Assembly: GCA_016930375.1 (NCBI GenBank)
Contig: JAFGGU010000102.1
Location: 1 to 39,657 of the forward strand
Length of the DNA stretch: 39,657 nt
Reading direction: 5' to 3'
Origin: Bacteroidales bacterium
GTDB taxonomy: Bacteria; Bacteroidota; Bacteroidia; Bacteroidales; UBA10428
Shown: positions 8,797-17,107 of the stretch, in pieces
Layout of the letters: each line of letters opens with the position of its first letter
Numbering within the stretch: the first letter of the stretch is position 1
The notes under the pieces: generated by a model
The model's database searches: none
Told to the model about the DNA's origin: nothing
Seen by the model: the letters and a program-made list of their open reading frames with translations, nothing else
Program-made: the position numbers and the translations under genes

Positions 8797-9249
8797 GTGA
8801 ATACACTGAGTTATAAAACGGTTTCAGCAAACAACGCTACTGTTCAGAAAGAATGGTTTGTAGTTGACGCTACAAATCAGGTTCTGGGGAGGCTGAGTTC
8901 GCAGGTAGCAAGCATTCTCAGGGGGAAACACAAAACCAGTTTTACGCCTCATGTTGATTGCGGTGATAATATCATTGTGATCAATGCCGAGAAGGTCAGG
9001 CTTACAGGCAGGAAGTGGACGGACAAGGAATATGTACGCCATACCGGTTACCCGGGAGGACAGCGGATCACATCACCTGCAGATGTTGCCAGGACTAATC
9101 CGGGTAAGATCATTGAAGTGGCCGTAAAAAGAATGTTGCCCCGTAACCGTCTGGGCAATGCTATTTTTAACAATCTTTATGTTTATGCCGGCCCGGAGCA
9201 TCCGCACGCAGCCCAACAACCCAAAGAACTTAAATTAACCTACAAATAA
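8797..9249 (+). CDS. rplM: 50S ribosomal protein L13
   Basis: A 150-residue protein of the usual length for L13 (uL13), a large-subunit assembly protein. The N-terminus NTLSYKTVSANNATVQKEW is the Bacteroidota form, followed by VVDATNQVLGRLSSQVA and the conserved HTGYPGG segment near residue 86. Translation starts at GTG; no in-frame ATG lies at the homologous position. First gene of an operon with rpsI, 5 bases downstream. The promoter described above precedes it. Confidence 0.97.
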   Translation: MNTLSYKTVSANNATVQKEWFVVDATNQVLGRLSSQVASILRGKHKTSFTPHVDCGDNIIVINAEKVRLTGRKWTDKEYVRHTGYPGGQRITSPADVARTNPGKIIEVAVKRMLPRNRLGNAIFNNLYVYAGPEHPHAAQQPKELKLTYK

Positions 9250-9254
9250 TAAGT

Positions 9255-9641
9255 ATGGAAGTAGTTAACACCATAGGCCGCAGAAAGAGTGCAGTAGCCA
9301 GGATCTATGTGAAAGAAGGCAAAGGCAAGATTGTCATCAACGACCGTGCATTAGAGAATTATTTCCCGCTTGTACAATTGCAGTATATTGTAATGCAGCC
9401 ATTAACCGTTACTGAAACGGCTGATAAATATGATATTACAGTTAATCTTCAGGGAGGCGGAATCAAGGGTCAGGCTGAAGCGATCCGCTTGGGCATTGCC
9501 CGCGCCCTGGTTGCTATTAAACCTGAAAGCAAGGGACTGCTGAAGAGCAATAAAATGCTTACCAGGGATCCCCGTGAAGTGGAACGTAAGAAACCAGGAC
9601 AACCAGGTGCAAGAAGAAGGTTCCAGTTCAGCAAACGATAG
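9255..9641 (+). CDS. rpsI: 30S ribosomal protein S9
   Basis: A 128-residue protein, full length for S9 (uS9). It shows IGRRKSAVARIYVKEGKG at the start, GGGIKGQAEAIRLGIARAL in the middle and the basic C-terminal tail RRRFQFSKR, whose terminal KR contacts P-site tRNA in known ribosomes. It follows rplM by 5 bases, the near-universal L13-S9 pair. The 102 bases to rpsB hold no exact TAnnTTTG box and no clear terminator, so rpsB may be partly read from this transcript. Confidence 0.97.
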   Translation: MEVVNTIGRRKSAVARIYVKEGKGKIVINDRALENYFPLVQLQYIVMQPLTVTETADKYDITVNLQGGGIKGQAEAIRLGIARALVAIKPESKGLLKSNKMLTRDPREVERKKPGQPGARRRFQFSKR

Positions 9642-9743
9642 TACCCGTCCATTTTGTTTAGCATCTAAATTGGTGAGACTCAATTTCTTCCGGGAACTGG
9701 CTACTCATCAATTGATTATTTATAGAACGTAAACAAGTATAAC

Positions 9744-10637
9744 ATGCAAAAAACATCCATTCAACAATTATTAGATGCAGGTGTACATTTTGGTCACCTG
9801 AGAAGAAAGTGGAATCCTGCCATGGCTCCGTATATTTTCATGGAGAAAGAAGGGATTCATATCATTGATTTGCAGAAAACACAGGTAAAACTCGAAGAAG
9901 CCTCTTCCGCGCTGAAACAAATAGCCAAGTCGGGACGCAAGGTCCTTTTTGTAGCCACCAAGAAGCAGGCCAAAGATATCGTTGCAGAACATGTGCAGAA
10001 GGTGAATATGCCTTATGTGACTGAACGCTGGCCGGGCGGAATGCTTACCAACTTCCCTACCATACGTAAGGCAGTGAAGAAAATGTCATCCATCGATAAA
10101 ATGGCAACCGATGGTACCTATGACAATCTGTCGAAGCGGGAGAAATTGCAGATTGCCCGTCAACGCGCCAAGCTGGAGAAAAACCTGGGGAGTATCGCTG
10201 ATCTGACCCGTTTACCCGCTGCCATGTTCATCGTTGACATCTGCAAGGAACATATCGCCGTGCATGAGGCAAGGCGCTTGAACATTCCCATCTTTGCCAT
10301 GGTGGATACCAATTCCGATCCCAACCTGGTGGATTTCCCGATTCCGGCCAATGATGATGCCTCCAAATCGATTTCACTGATCCTGGATGTTATTTGCGGC
10401 GCCATGTACGAAGGACTCGAGGAACGGAAACTCGAACGCGACAAAGAAGGCGATGTAGCGGAAAAGAAGGGCAGGAAAGGCGAAAAAGCGGAAGATTCGG
10501 AAGAAACGGATGAGGAATTCGAAGAATCCCGCGAAAAAAGAGCTGCCGCACGCAAGGCACTCACCCTGAAAGCTCCCGCCAAAAAGGGCGTCGTGGTTGA
10601 TATCGAAGAAGAAGAAGTAGAAACAGAAGAAGAATAA
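9744..10637 (+). CDS. rpsB: 30S ribosomal protein S2 with charged C-terminal extension
   Basis: A 297-residue protein. Residues 1 to about 230 are a complete S2 (uS2): the motifs LLDAGVHFGHLRRKWNP, ERWPGGMLTNFPTIRKAVKK and VDTNSDPNLVDFPIPANDDA are all present. The remaining 65 or so residues are a low-complexity extension rich in Glu, Lys, Asp and Arg, ending VDIEEEEVETEEE. Similar acidic tails are common in Bacteroidota S2 but vary in length; the function is unknown. tsf follows after 20 bases, the standard S2-EF-Ts pair. Confidence 0.97.
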   Translation: MQKTSIQQLLDAGVHFGHLRRKWNPAMAPYIFMEKEGIHIIDLQKTQVKLEEASSALKQIAKSGRKVLFVATKKQAKDIVAEHVQKVNMPYVTERWPGGMLTNFPTIRKAVKKMSSIDKMATDGTYDNLSKREKLQIARQRAKLEKNLGSIADLTRLPAAMFIVDICKEHIAVHEARRLNIPIFAMVDTNSDPNLVDFPIPANDDASKSISLILDVICGAMYEGLEERKLERDKEGDVAEKKGRKGEKAEDSEETDEEFEESREKRAAARKALTLKAPAKKGVVVDIEEEEVETEEE

Positions 10638-10657
10638 ATTTTTAAATTCATACTATT

Positions 10658-11482
10658 ATGGCTATTACCGCAGCTGATGTCAGCAAGTTGAGAAAAATGA
10701 CAGGCGCTGGCATGATGGATTGCAAGAATGCCCTTGAAGAATCGAACGGTGATTTTGACCAGGCTGTTGAGATCATCCGCAAAAGAGGTCAGCTGGTTGC
10801 CAGCAAAAGAGCCGACCGTTTAGCTACCGAAGGAGTGGTTCTTGCCAAAGTTACCGAGAAAGGTAACCTGGGCGCCATGATCGTTTTAAACTGTGAAACG
10901 GATTTCGTGGCCAAGAATGACAATTTCGTAAAGTTTGCCCAGGAACTTCTCAACACGACATTGGAAAAGAATCCTGCCGATCTGGCTGCCTTGAAGAATC
11001 TTCCGTTTGGCAATAGCACAATAGGTGACCGCATCACAGAAGAAGTAGGCATTATCGGTGAAAAACTCGACCTGTCGTATTATGCAAAAATTGAGGCATC
11101 ACAGGTAATTCCTTATATCCATCCGGGAAATAAACTGGCCACCCTGGTAGGTTTTAACAAAGCCCTAGACGTGAAGGTGGGCAGGGAAATTGCCATGCAG
11201 GTTGCAGCCATGAATCCGGTTGCCATCGACAGAGCTGATGTGCCCCCTGAGATTATTGAAAAGGAAAAGGAAATAGGCCGGGAACAAGCCCGCATCGAAG
11301 GCAAAGCCGAAAACATGCTCGATAAAATAGCAGAGGGTAAGCTGAACAAGTTCTTTAAGGAAGGCACACTGATGAACCAGGAATTCACCCGCGACAGCAG
11401 CAAAACCGTAAGGCAATACCTGCAGGGGGTGGATAAGGATTTATCGGTAACGGGATTTTTAAGGTACAATTTGAATCAATAA
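10658..11482 (+). CDS. tsf: Elongation factor Ts
   Basis: A 274-residue EF-Ts, the guanine-nucleotide exchange factor for EF-Tu. The N-terminal UBA-like module (VSKLRKMTGAGMMDCKNAL), the linker TEGVVLAK and the TDFV motif (NCETDFVAKNDNFVKF) that inserts into EF-Tu are all present. Length is typical. It is cotranscribed with rpsB and followed by a palindromic repeat and a strong intrinsic terminator. Confidence 0.97.
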   Translation: MAITAADVSKLRKMTGAGMMDCKNALEESNGDFDQAVEIIRKRGQLVASKRADRLATEGVVLAKVTEKGNLGAMIVLNCETDFVAKNDNFVKFAQELLNTTLEKNPADLAALKNLPFGNSTIGDRITEEVGIIGEKLDLSYYAKIEASQVIPYIHPGNKLATLVGFNKALDVKVGREIAMQVAAMNPVAIDRADVPPEIIEKEKEIGREQARIEGKAENMLDKIAEGKLNKFFKEGTLMNQEFTRDSSKTVRQYLQGVDKDLSVTGFLRYNLNQ

Positions 11483-11487
11483 TAACC

Positions 11488-11514
11488 GTAGAGACGCATT
11501 ACATGCGTCTCTAC
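11488..11514. repeat. Dispersed palindrome, 11-bp arms
   Basis: GTAGAGACGCA, loop TTACA, TGCGTCTCTAC: perfect arms of 11 bp, starting six bases after the tsf stop codon. Palindromes of the GTAGAGACGC type occur dispersed in other genomes, so this is probably a mobile or REP-like unit rather than the terminator itself, which follows separately. Confidence 0.7.
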
Positions 11515-11524
11515 AACAATATAC

Positions 11525-11558
11525 CGGGGTGGTCTTTTGATCCACCCCGTTTTTTTTT
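11525..11558 (+). terminator. Intrinsic terminator after tsf
   Basis: CGGGGTGG (11525-11532) pairs with CCACCCCG (11542-11549) and is followed by nine T. It should end the rpsB-tsf transcript before pyrH. Confidence 0.9.
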
Positions 11559-11575
11559 ATATTTACGATACATAA

Positions 11576-12301
11576 ATGCATAACATCATGCCATTGAAAT
11601 ACAAACGCGTACTGCTGAAACTCAGCGGCGAAGCCCTCATGGGTGATAAAAAATCAGGCATCGACGAATCGGTTCTGGAAACCTATGCCCGGCAGATCCG
11701 GGAAATCCAGGAATTGGGCGCCCAGGTGGGTATCGTTATCGGCGGCGGGAATATTTTCAGGGGATTATCCGGACTCAAAAGCGGGTTTGACCGGGTGACC
11801 GGCGATTATATGGGCATGCTGGCCACCGTGATCAACGGTTTGGCATTGCAGACCTTCATCAACCAGTCGGGCGGTAAGGCAAGGGTTCTCACGGCTATTG
11901 AAATGCTCCCTGTAGCAGAGCGGTATACAAAAACACTTACCGAGTCACTGTTTGAACAGGGATATGCCCTGGTATTCACGTTTGGCACCGGGAATCCTTT
12001 CTTTACAACTGATACCGCTGCAGCGCTCAGGGGAGTAGAGATCGACGCCGAAGTAATTCTCAAGGGCACCCGGGTCGATGGTGTGTATACCGCTGATCCG
12101 GAAAAGGATCCCGGGGCTGTCAAATATCCCGACATCACCTTCGAAGAGGCATATGACAAAGGACTGAAGATCATGGACCTGACTGCCTTCACCATGTGCC
12201 GGGAAAACAACCTGCCGATCCTGGTTTTTGATATGAACCGGGAAGGAAATCTCAAAAGAATACTGATGGGGGAGGATATAGGCACGTTGATACATAATTA
12301 G
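11576..12301 (+). CDS. pyrH: Uridylate kinase (UMP kinase)
   Basis: A 241-residue UMP kinase of the amino-acid-kinase fold, phosphorylating UMP to UDP. It shows YKRVLLKLSGEALMGD at the start, the glycine-rich GIVIGGGNIFRG, and DYMGMLATVINGLALQ, then RVDGVYTADPEKDP near residue 165. Length is typical. A second Met at 11588 (giving MPLKYKRVLLKL) is an equally good start. pyrH and frr are neighbours here as in many genomes, but 231 bases of repetitive DNA and a separate promoter lie between them. Confidence 0.96.
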   Translation: MHNIMPLKYKRVLLKLSGEALMGDKKSGIDESVLETYARQIREIQELGAQVGIVIGGGNIFRGLSGLKSGFDRVTGDYMGMLATVINGLALQTFINQSGGKARVLTAIEMLPVAERYTKTLTESLFEQGYALVFTFGTGNPFFTTDTAAALRGVEIDAEVILKGTRVDGVYTADPEKDPGAVKYPDITFEEAYDKGLKIMDLTAFTMCRENNLPILVFDMNREGNLKRILMGEDIGTLIHN

Positions 12302-12409
12302 CAGCAGTGTCAGTGGCAGCAGCAGTAGCAGCAGCAGTCATGCTGAGCGGAGTCGAAGCGTTTTGTCCAACCTACAACATCCAACCATCACAACCATCAC
12401 AACCATCAC
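12302..12409. repeat. Low-complexity and tandem repeats between pyrH and frr
   Basis: Directly after the pyrH stop, GCAGCAGT/CAGTGGCAG words run to about 12337. Then comes TCATGCTGAGCGGAGTCGAA (12338-12357), a sequence I recognise as a widely dispersed intergenic repeat. At 12383-12409 there are three exact AACCATCAC units followed by degenerate copies. None can be coding. The bases from 12410 to 12470 show nothing beyond decaying repeat words. Confidence 0.75.
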
Positions 12410-12474
12410 AACAACCACAACAAATTCCAATCTGGTTCTCATTAATAATTCCTGATAATTTATTCCTCTCCTGA

Positions 12475-12504
12475 TTGGTATTTAATTCCAATATTCTAAT
12501 TTTG
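12475..12504 (+). promoter_or_regulatory. Promoter of frr
   Basis: TTG at 12475-12477, a 19-base spacer, then TAATTTTG at 12497-12504, a good Bacteroidota promoter. The leader to the frr ATG would be about 20 bases. Confidence 0.75.
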
Positions 12505-12532
12505 CTGCCATTACCTTCAAACCCTTTTTCAA

Positions 12533-13096
12533 ATGGAAGAAGAAGCTATATTTTGCGTTGATATGACGCAGGAAAAGATGGAAAAGGCCATCCGGCATCT
12601 CGAGGATGAACTGGTACACGTTCGCGCCGGCAAGGCGACCCCTTCGATTCTCGATGGCATTACGGTGGATTATTATGGCGCAGTCACGCCGCTTGCACAG
12701 GTTAGCAATATCGGCACGCCCGATGCAAAGACCATTGTTGTGCAACCCTGGGAAAAGACAATGCTTGCTGTCATTGAAAAGGCCATTCTGTACGCGAACA
12801 TCGGATTGACACCCATGAACAACGGGGAAATCATCCGGTTGAATATTCCCCCGCTTACCGAGGAACGGCGAAGGGACCTGGTCAAGCAGGTGAAAGTTAT
12901 GGGTGAAAACACGAAGGTCAGTATCCGCAATGCCCGCCGGGAAGCCAACGAAGAGCTGAAAAAGCTTCAGAAAGCCGGGTTGCCCGAAGATCTGGAAATA
13001 GAATCACAGGAAAAAGTGCAACTGTTGACGGATGAGTATATCCGGAAAACGGATGTCATTGTTACAGGCAAGGAAAAAGATATTATGACGGTGTAG
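12533..13096 (+). CDS. frr: Ribosome recycling factor
   Basis: A 187-residue RRF, which with EF-G splits post-termination ribosomes. Family motifs: HVRAGKATPSILDGITVDYYG (residues 30-50), IGLTPMNNGEIIRLNIPPLTEERR (about 89-112) and SIRNARREANEELKK. The tRNA-mimic fold and length match. It converges on the OmpA-domain gene, whose stop lies 40 bases away. Confidence 0.97.
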   Translation: MEEEAIFCVDMTQEKMEKAIRHLEDELVHVRAGKATPSILDGITVDYYGAVTPLAQVSNIGTPDAKTIVVQPWEKTMLAVIEKAILYANIGLTPMNNGEIIRLNIPPLTEERRRDLVKQVKVMGENTKVSIRNARREANEELKKLQKAGLPEDLEIESQEKVQLLTDEYIRKTDVIVTGKEKDIMTV

Positions 13097-13105
13097 AGCA
13101 GTAAT

Positions 13106-13126
13106 GAGTGATGAGTGATGAGTGAC
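13106..13126. repeat. Three 7-bp tandem units between convergent genes
   Basis: GAGTGAT, GAGTGAT, GAGTGAC lie between the frr stop and the stop of the convergent OmpA-family gene. No terminator hairpin is visible in this gap. Confidence 0.6.
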
Positions 13127-13135
13127 AAGCGGGTT

Positions 13136-14137
13136 TTATTCCCCTTCCACCAGTTTATACAATTCATCCAGTTTTGGTGACAGAATAATTTCAGTGCGCC
13201 GGTTTTTCTGCCGGGCTTCTGCAGTTTTGGCAGCGTCAACCGGTTGATACTGGCTGCGTCCGGCAGTAGTCAGCCGTTGTGGATTAATGGACGAGCCTTC
13301 CAGCAAGATCCTTACAATGGATGTGGCCCGCAGAACACTCAGATCCCAGTTGTCCCTGTAAACAGATCCTGGTATCACCTGAACATCATCGGTATGCCCT
13401 TCAATCATCACATTGATCTCAGGGTTCTGCTCCAGCACTTTGGACAGGTTTTTCAATGCCACTGCGCCCTTCGGATCCACAGTCGTGCTTCCGCTTTTAA
13501 AAAGCAGCTTTTCATCGAGGGAAACGAAGACCTTGCCGTTCTTCTGCGTGACTGTGAGACCCTGGTTTTCAAATCCAAGTAAAGCATCCGTGACTTTTTT
13601 CCTGAGGGAGGTCATCACCGATTCCTGTTGCTGCAGCATCTTTTCAAGATCGGCCAGGCGGGCATTCCGGTCATTCAGCTCGGACTGCACCTTGTCGAGT
13701 TCGCTTTTCCTGGCATTGACATCCGATGAGAGTTTGCTGAGATCGGATTCCCGTTTTTGCAGGTCTTTCTGCGCAACCTGTAGTTCATCCATCAGGCGCC
13801 TGATTTCCCCTTCGCTCCCTTTCAAAAGGGCCTGCTGCGCTTCCTGGAGATCCCGGTAGTCATTGGTGAGCTGTGCGTTCTGCCGGGTAAGGCTGCCTAC
13901 TTCTTCTTTCCATTTGAGCGTGTCCTTGCCTGCCCGTGCCAGTTGACTTTCAGCCCGTGCCAGGCGTGCTTTCAATTCCCTGTTGTCAACTGCAAGCTGC
14001 TCATTCTCGGTTTTCAGGATGTTCTTTTCCTGCTGGCAGGTGAGGGCTTCCGACTGCAGGGAGGTGAATTTGGCCGGTGGTACGCACGATGCGGCAAACA
14101 GGGCAAGGAACAGAAACGCATTTATCTTTTTCATCAC
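13136..14137 (-). CDS. OmpA-family peptidoglycan-binding lipoprotein with long coiled coil
   Basis: A 333-residue protein. Residues 1-17 form a lipoprotein signal with the acylated cysteine at C18 (FAASC). Residues about 25-185 are heptad-rich coiled coil with high Gln, Lys, Glu and Asp content. Residues about 205-320 are an OmpA C-terminal domain: LLFKSGSTTV, INVMIEGHTDD and RDNWDLSVLRA, including the Asp (D264) and Arg (R314 in NRRTEI) positions that hold diaminopimelate in known OmpA domains. Such proteins link the outer membrane to the cell wall, or resemble MotB/TolA-like envelope proteins. Monocistronic, convergent with frr and divergent from dxs. Confidence 0.9.
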   Translation of the reverse strand: MMKKINAFLFLALFAASCVPPAKFTSLQSEALTCQQEKNILKTENEQLAVDNRELKARLARAESQLARAGKDTLKWKEEVGSLTRQNAQLTNDYRDLQEAQQALLKGSEGEIRRLMDELQVAQKDLQKRESDLSKLSSDVNARKSELDKVQSELNDRNARLADLEKMLQQQESVMTSLRKKVTDALLGFENQGLTVTQKNGKVFVSLDEKLLFKSGSTTVDPKGAVALKNLSKVLEQNPEINVMIEGHTDDVQVIPGSVYRDNWDLSVLRATSIVRILLEGSSINPQRLTTAGRSQYQPVDAAKTAEARQKNRRTEIILSPKLDELYKLVEGE

Positions 14138-14220
14138 AAGGATTGTTTTAGGGTATAAACCTTAATCCCCGAAATTAACACCCTTGTCAATATTCCCAAC
14201 TATAAAAAACAATTAATTAT

Positions 14221-14228
14221 TAACTTTG
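14221..14228 (+). promoter_or_regulatory. Possible -7 box of dxs (TAACTTTG)
   Basis: TAACTTTG matches TAnnTTTG and lies 66 bases before the dxs start, but no TTG is found at the usual distance upstream. Likely but not secure. Confidence 0.45.
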
Positions 14229-14286
14229 CGAAACTTGAAACCTGCTTTACCCAGGTTATTTCGCACCGTGATGATGAAATTTCCGG

Positions 14287-16215
14287 ATGATGGATACTAA
14301 CAAGGAAGAAAAATTGCTGGATCAGATCAATTACCCTGCAGATCTTAGAAAGATCGACAAGGATCAGTTGCCGCAGGTGTGTGATGAACTCCGTCAGTTC
14401 ATCATTGATATGTGCTCATCCAATCCGGGTCATTTGGGCGCCAGCCTGGGCGTTGTTGAGCTTACTGTTGCCCTACATTATGTTTACAATACCCCCCACG
14501 ATGCGTTGATCTGGGATGTGGGCCACCAGGCATACGGCCATAAAATCCTCACCGGCCGTAAATCGGTTTTCAACACCAACCGGCAGTACAAAGGTATAAG
14601 CGGCTTTCCGCGGATGAGCGAAAGTGAGTATGATTCCTTTGGCACCGGGCATTCATCCACCTCCATATCTGCTGCCCTGGGTATGGCAGTTGCAGATCGG
14701 CTGCAGAAAATCAAAAGGGATGTCGTGGCAGTCATTGGTGACGGGTCCATGACAGCGGGACTGGCCTTCGAGGGTCTTAACAACGCCGGCATGGAGAACA
14801 CAGATCTCCTGGTCGTGCTGAATGATAATAATATTGCCATCGATCCCAGCACAGGGGCCCTGAAAGAATACCTTACCGATATTACTACTTCCCGTACTTA
14901 TAACAAGGTCAAAGCAGAACTCTGGCATCTGTTTGGCAAGATCAATAAAATAGCGCCCCATGCCCGGGAATATGCGCAGAAGCTCGAAAACGGACTCAAA
15001 TCAGTCCTCATGCACCAGAGCAATCTCTTCGAATCCTTCAAGTTCAGGTATTTCGGGCCGGTTGACGGACACGACGTGTTGCACCTGGTGGAACTGCTGG
15101 AAGATATGAAGAGCATCCGCGGGCCTAAGCTGTTGCACATTCTTACCGTCAAAGGGAAGGGATTTCCGCTGGCAGAGATCAACCAGACCGTTTACCATGC
15201 TCCTGGAAGGTTCGACCGGAACACCGGCGAGCTGGTGGGTGCCCATGGGAATGACAAGGAACCTTCCCTTTACCAGGATGTGTTTGGTCATACCTTGCTG
15301 GAGCTGGCGCGCCTGAACGACAGGATCGTGGGCATCACGCCTGCCATGATCTCCGGTTGCTCCCTGAAAATACTGATGGATGAAATGCCGGATCGGGTTT
15401 TTGATGTGGGAATTGCGGAGCAGCATGCCGTGACCTTTTCGGCCGGACTCGCGGCGCAGGGCATTACCCCTTACTGCAATATCTATTCTTCATTCCTGCA
15501 AAGGGCTTATGACCAGGTAATCCACGATGTTGCCCTGCAAAAACTGCCGGTTGTTTTCTGCATCGATCGCGGCGGCATTGTCGGATCCGACGGCGCCACG
15601 CACCAGGGTGTGTTTGACCTTGCCTACCTGCGGTGCATACCCAATATCATCCTCAGTGCTCCCATGAACGAGGAAGAATTACGGAATATGTTGTACACAG
15701 CCCAGCTCAGGAACCAGGGAACCATTGCCATCCGCTATCCGCGGGGCAGGGGCAGCATGGTCAACTGGCAGGGACCTTTCCGGGAAATTGAAATTGGAAA
15801 GGCCCGGATGGTAAGGCCCGGGAAGGATATCGCCGTTCTCACCATAGGCAATGCCGGCAACCTGGCGGAAGAGGCCCTGGAAAGACTGGAAGCGGAAAAC
15901 ATAGAGGCAGAACACTGGGATATGAGGTTTGTCAAGCCCCTCGACCAGGAATGCCTCCACGGGATCTTAAGGCACTTCAAAAATATTATCACGGTTGAGG
16001 ATGGCGCTGTAAACGGCGGCTTCGGCAGCGCGATCCTTGAATTCATGGCCGATAACGGTTACCAGGCGCATGTGAAAAGACTGGGTGTCCCCGATGAATT
16101 CATCGACCACGGCACCCAGGTGGAATTATACAGGCAATGCGGCTATGATGCCGACGGCATTTACAAGGCCGTGAAGTCGATGGTGGTACCAAGGATGCTT
16201 TCCAAAGTCGGTTAA
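14287..16215 (+). CDS. dxs: 1-deoxy-D-xylulose-5-phosphate synthase
   Basis: A 642-residue thiamine-diphosphate enzyme that condenses pyruvate with glyceraldehyde 3-phosphate, the first step of the MEP isoprenoid pathway. Motifs: PGHLGASLGVVELTVALHYV, DVGHQAYGHKILTGR, the ThDP/metal motif GDG (151-153), YFGPVDGHD, and the catalytic glutamate E378 in VGIAEQHAV. Length is usual. Met 1 and Met 2 (14290) are both possible starts. Divergent from the OmpA-domain gene. The first REP hairpin of the accessory island starts 7 bases after its end and may double as a terminator. Confidence 0.97.
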   Translation: MMDTNKEEKLLDQINYPADLRKIDKDQLPQVCDELRQFIIDMCSSNPGHLGASLGVVELTVALHYVYNTPHDALIWDVGHQAYGHKILTGRKSVFNTNRQYKGISGFPRMSESEYDSFGTGHSSTSISAALGMAVADRLQKIKRDVVAVIGDGSMTAGLAFEGLNNAGMENTDLLVVLNDNNIAIDPSTGALKEYLTDITTSRTYNKVKAELWHLFGKINKIAPHAREYAQKLENGLKSVLMHQSNLFESFKFRYFGPVDGHDVLHLVELLEDMKSIRGPKLLHILTVKGKGFPLAEINQTVYHAPGRFDRNTGELVGAHGNDKEPSLYQDVFGHTLLELARLNDRIVGITPAMISGCSLKILMDEMPDRVFDVGIAEQHAVTFSAGLAAQGITPYCNIYSSFLQRAYDQVIHDVALQKLPVVFCIDRGGIVGSDGATHQGVFDLAYLRCIPNIILSAPMNEEELRNMLYTAQLRNQGTIAIRYPRGRGSMVNWQGPFREIEIGKARMVRPGKDIAVLTIGNAGNLAEEALERLEAENIEAEHWDMRFVKPLDQECLHGILRHFKNIITVEDGAVNGGFGSAILEFMADNGYQAHVKRLGVPDEFIDHGTQVELYRQCGYDADGIYKAVKSMVVPRMLSKVG

Positions 16216-16221
16216 CCACCA

Positions 16222-16259
16222 CCCGCTCGGCGAAGTTTTCTTAACTTCGCCGCTTCTAA
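16222..16259 (-). repeat. REP hairpin 1, left boundary of the accessory island
   Basis: CGGCGAAGTT (16228-16237), loop TTCTT, AACTTCGCCG (16243-16252): perfect 10-bp arms. The whole 38-base stretch is repeated identically at 16850-16887, so the toxin-antitoxin pair lies between direct repeats. Read on the minus strand, the loop is AAGAA, as in the other two copies. Confidence 0.88.
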
Positions 16260-16263
16260 GTTT

Positions 16264-16560
16264 CTAATAAGGCAGTTTTTGCGGAGATTGTGCATTAAAC
16301 CAGAAGGTAATTAATTCTATTTCCTTCTTCTGTGGTTTTATCCTGTAATAAAGTGCATTATGTTTTGTTACAAAGCCTTTACGGACGTTTTTACATTTTC
16401 TCGAAGCTTCGAACATGTATGGATTTTCAGCAATCTGGCTTAATACATTTTCTACTTCGTCCGCGAAGTTCTTGATTTCTCTGATAGTCCACTTTTCAGC
16501 AAGATGATCGAGTATCTTAAAATAGGTTATTCTGGCTGTGGCTGTCCACCTAATTTTCAT
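16264..16560 (-). CDS. RelE/ParE-superfamily toxin
   Basis: A 98-residue small basic protein with the ParE/RelE layout: an N-terminal strand and helix (IRWTATARITYFKILDHLAEKW), then ENPYMFEASRKCKNVRKGFVTKHNALYYRI, where the conserved Arg/Lys-rich strand and Tyr resemble RelE-family active-site strands, and a final strand ELITFWFN. Members are mRNA interferases (RelE) or gyrase inhibitors (ParE); the sequence does not decide which. The start codon overlaps the antitoxin stop by 4 bases, a typical order of antitoxin then toxin. Flanked by 38-base direct repeats. Confidence 0.87.
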   Translation of the reverse strand: MKIRWTATARITYFKILDHLAEKWTIREIKNFADEVENVLSQIAENPYMFEASRKCKNVRKGFVTKHNALYYRIKPQKKEIELITFWFNAQSPQKLPY

Positions 16561-16793
16561 TGGTTTAGCTTATATCTGGACTTAAGTTCTTTCATTACCT
16601 GCTCATGGGGTATTAACTCGCCCCTGTCAGCTTCAGCCAGACCTTTTTCAATGGATTTACGTTCATCTTCGCTAATTTCATCCCACCAATCAGCTTTCTT
16701 TTTAAATACATCTTCAACCTTTTGAAGGATAGATGGCTTTTCAGTATTTATAATAAGCTGAACCAGTTCCAGTTTCTTTGCCTGTAAATTCAT
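16557..16793 (-). CDS. Antitoxin partner of the RelE/ParE-type toxin
   Basis: Starting at the Met of MNLQAKKLELVQLIINTEK the protein has 78 residues; an upstream in-frame Met at 16805 adds MRCI but is less typical. It is helical and acidic: an N-terminal part with LELVQLIIN, then DVFKKKADWWDEISEDERK and the C-terminal GLAEADRGELIPHEQVMKEL, a shape common to Bacteroidota antitoxins paired with RelE/ParE toxins, where the C-terminal helix wraps the toxin. No ribbon-helix-helix is obvious. It should autoregulate the pair with the toxin, as in the family. Confidence 0.82.
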   Translation of the reverse strand: MNLQAKKLELVQLIINTEKPSILQKVEDVFKKKADWWDEISEDERKSIEKGLAEADRGELIPHEQVMKELKSRYKLNQ

Positions 16794-16847
16794 AATACAA
16801 CGCATTTGAGTACAAATTTAGAGATTATTACTGACATTTTAATGTCA

Positions 16848-16906
16848 CCCCCGCTCGGCGAAGTTTTCTTAACTTCGCCGCTTCTAAACTGTAGTCTCCG
16901 ACTACC
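16848..16906 (-). repeat. REP element 2, bipartite
   Basis: On the minus strand: a short hairpin GTAGTC-GGA-GACTAC (16891-16905), a linker, then the main hairpin CGGCGAAGTT-AAGAA-AACTTCGCCG (about 16856-16880) and a GAGCGGG tail. It is inverted relative to REP element 3 and forms the downstream end of the transposase relic. Confidence 0.86.
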
Positions 16907-16908
16907 AA

Positions 16909-17005
16909 TTACACCGTTTTCCATGGCAGTCCATCCGTTACCAGCAAATTGAAGCGTTAAATAGTGTAATCCTTCCTGATCATTGATCTGATAGCCGGTT
17001 GACAT
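16909..17005 (-). pseudogene. Relic of a REP-associated tyrosine transposase (RAYT, Y1 family), N-terminus only
   Basis: The start MSTGYQINDQEGLHYLTLQ (16949-17005) closely resembles the beginning of Bacteroidota RAYT/Y1 transposases, as I remember them. After that the frame runs into unrelated residues and then into REP element 2. The HUH motif and catalytic Tyr are gone, so it is inactive. Inverted REP elements lie on both sides (16848-16906 and 17108-17165), the arrangement expected for RAYT genes, suggesting an internally deleted, non-autonomous copy. The identification rests on about 19 residues. Confidence 0.6.
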
Positions 17006-17107
17006 AACGGTAGAATTTCATTAACATGAACAAGTTAAAAGTAGTAAGAAAATATTTATTTCAATACATTGTATTTGTTAAAAAAAATTATACAGAATCA
17101 AGCGAAT

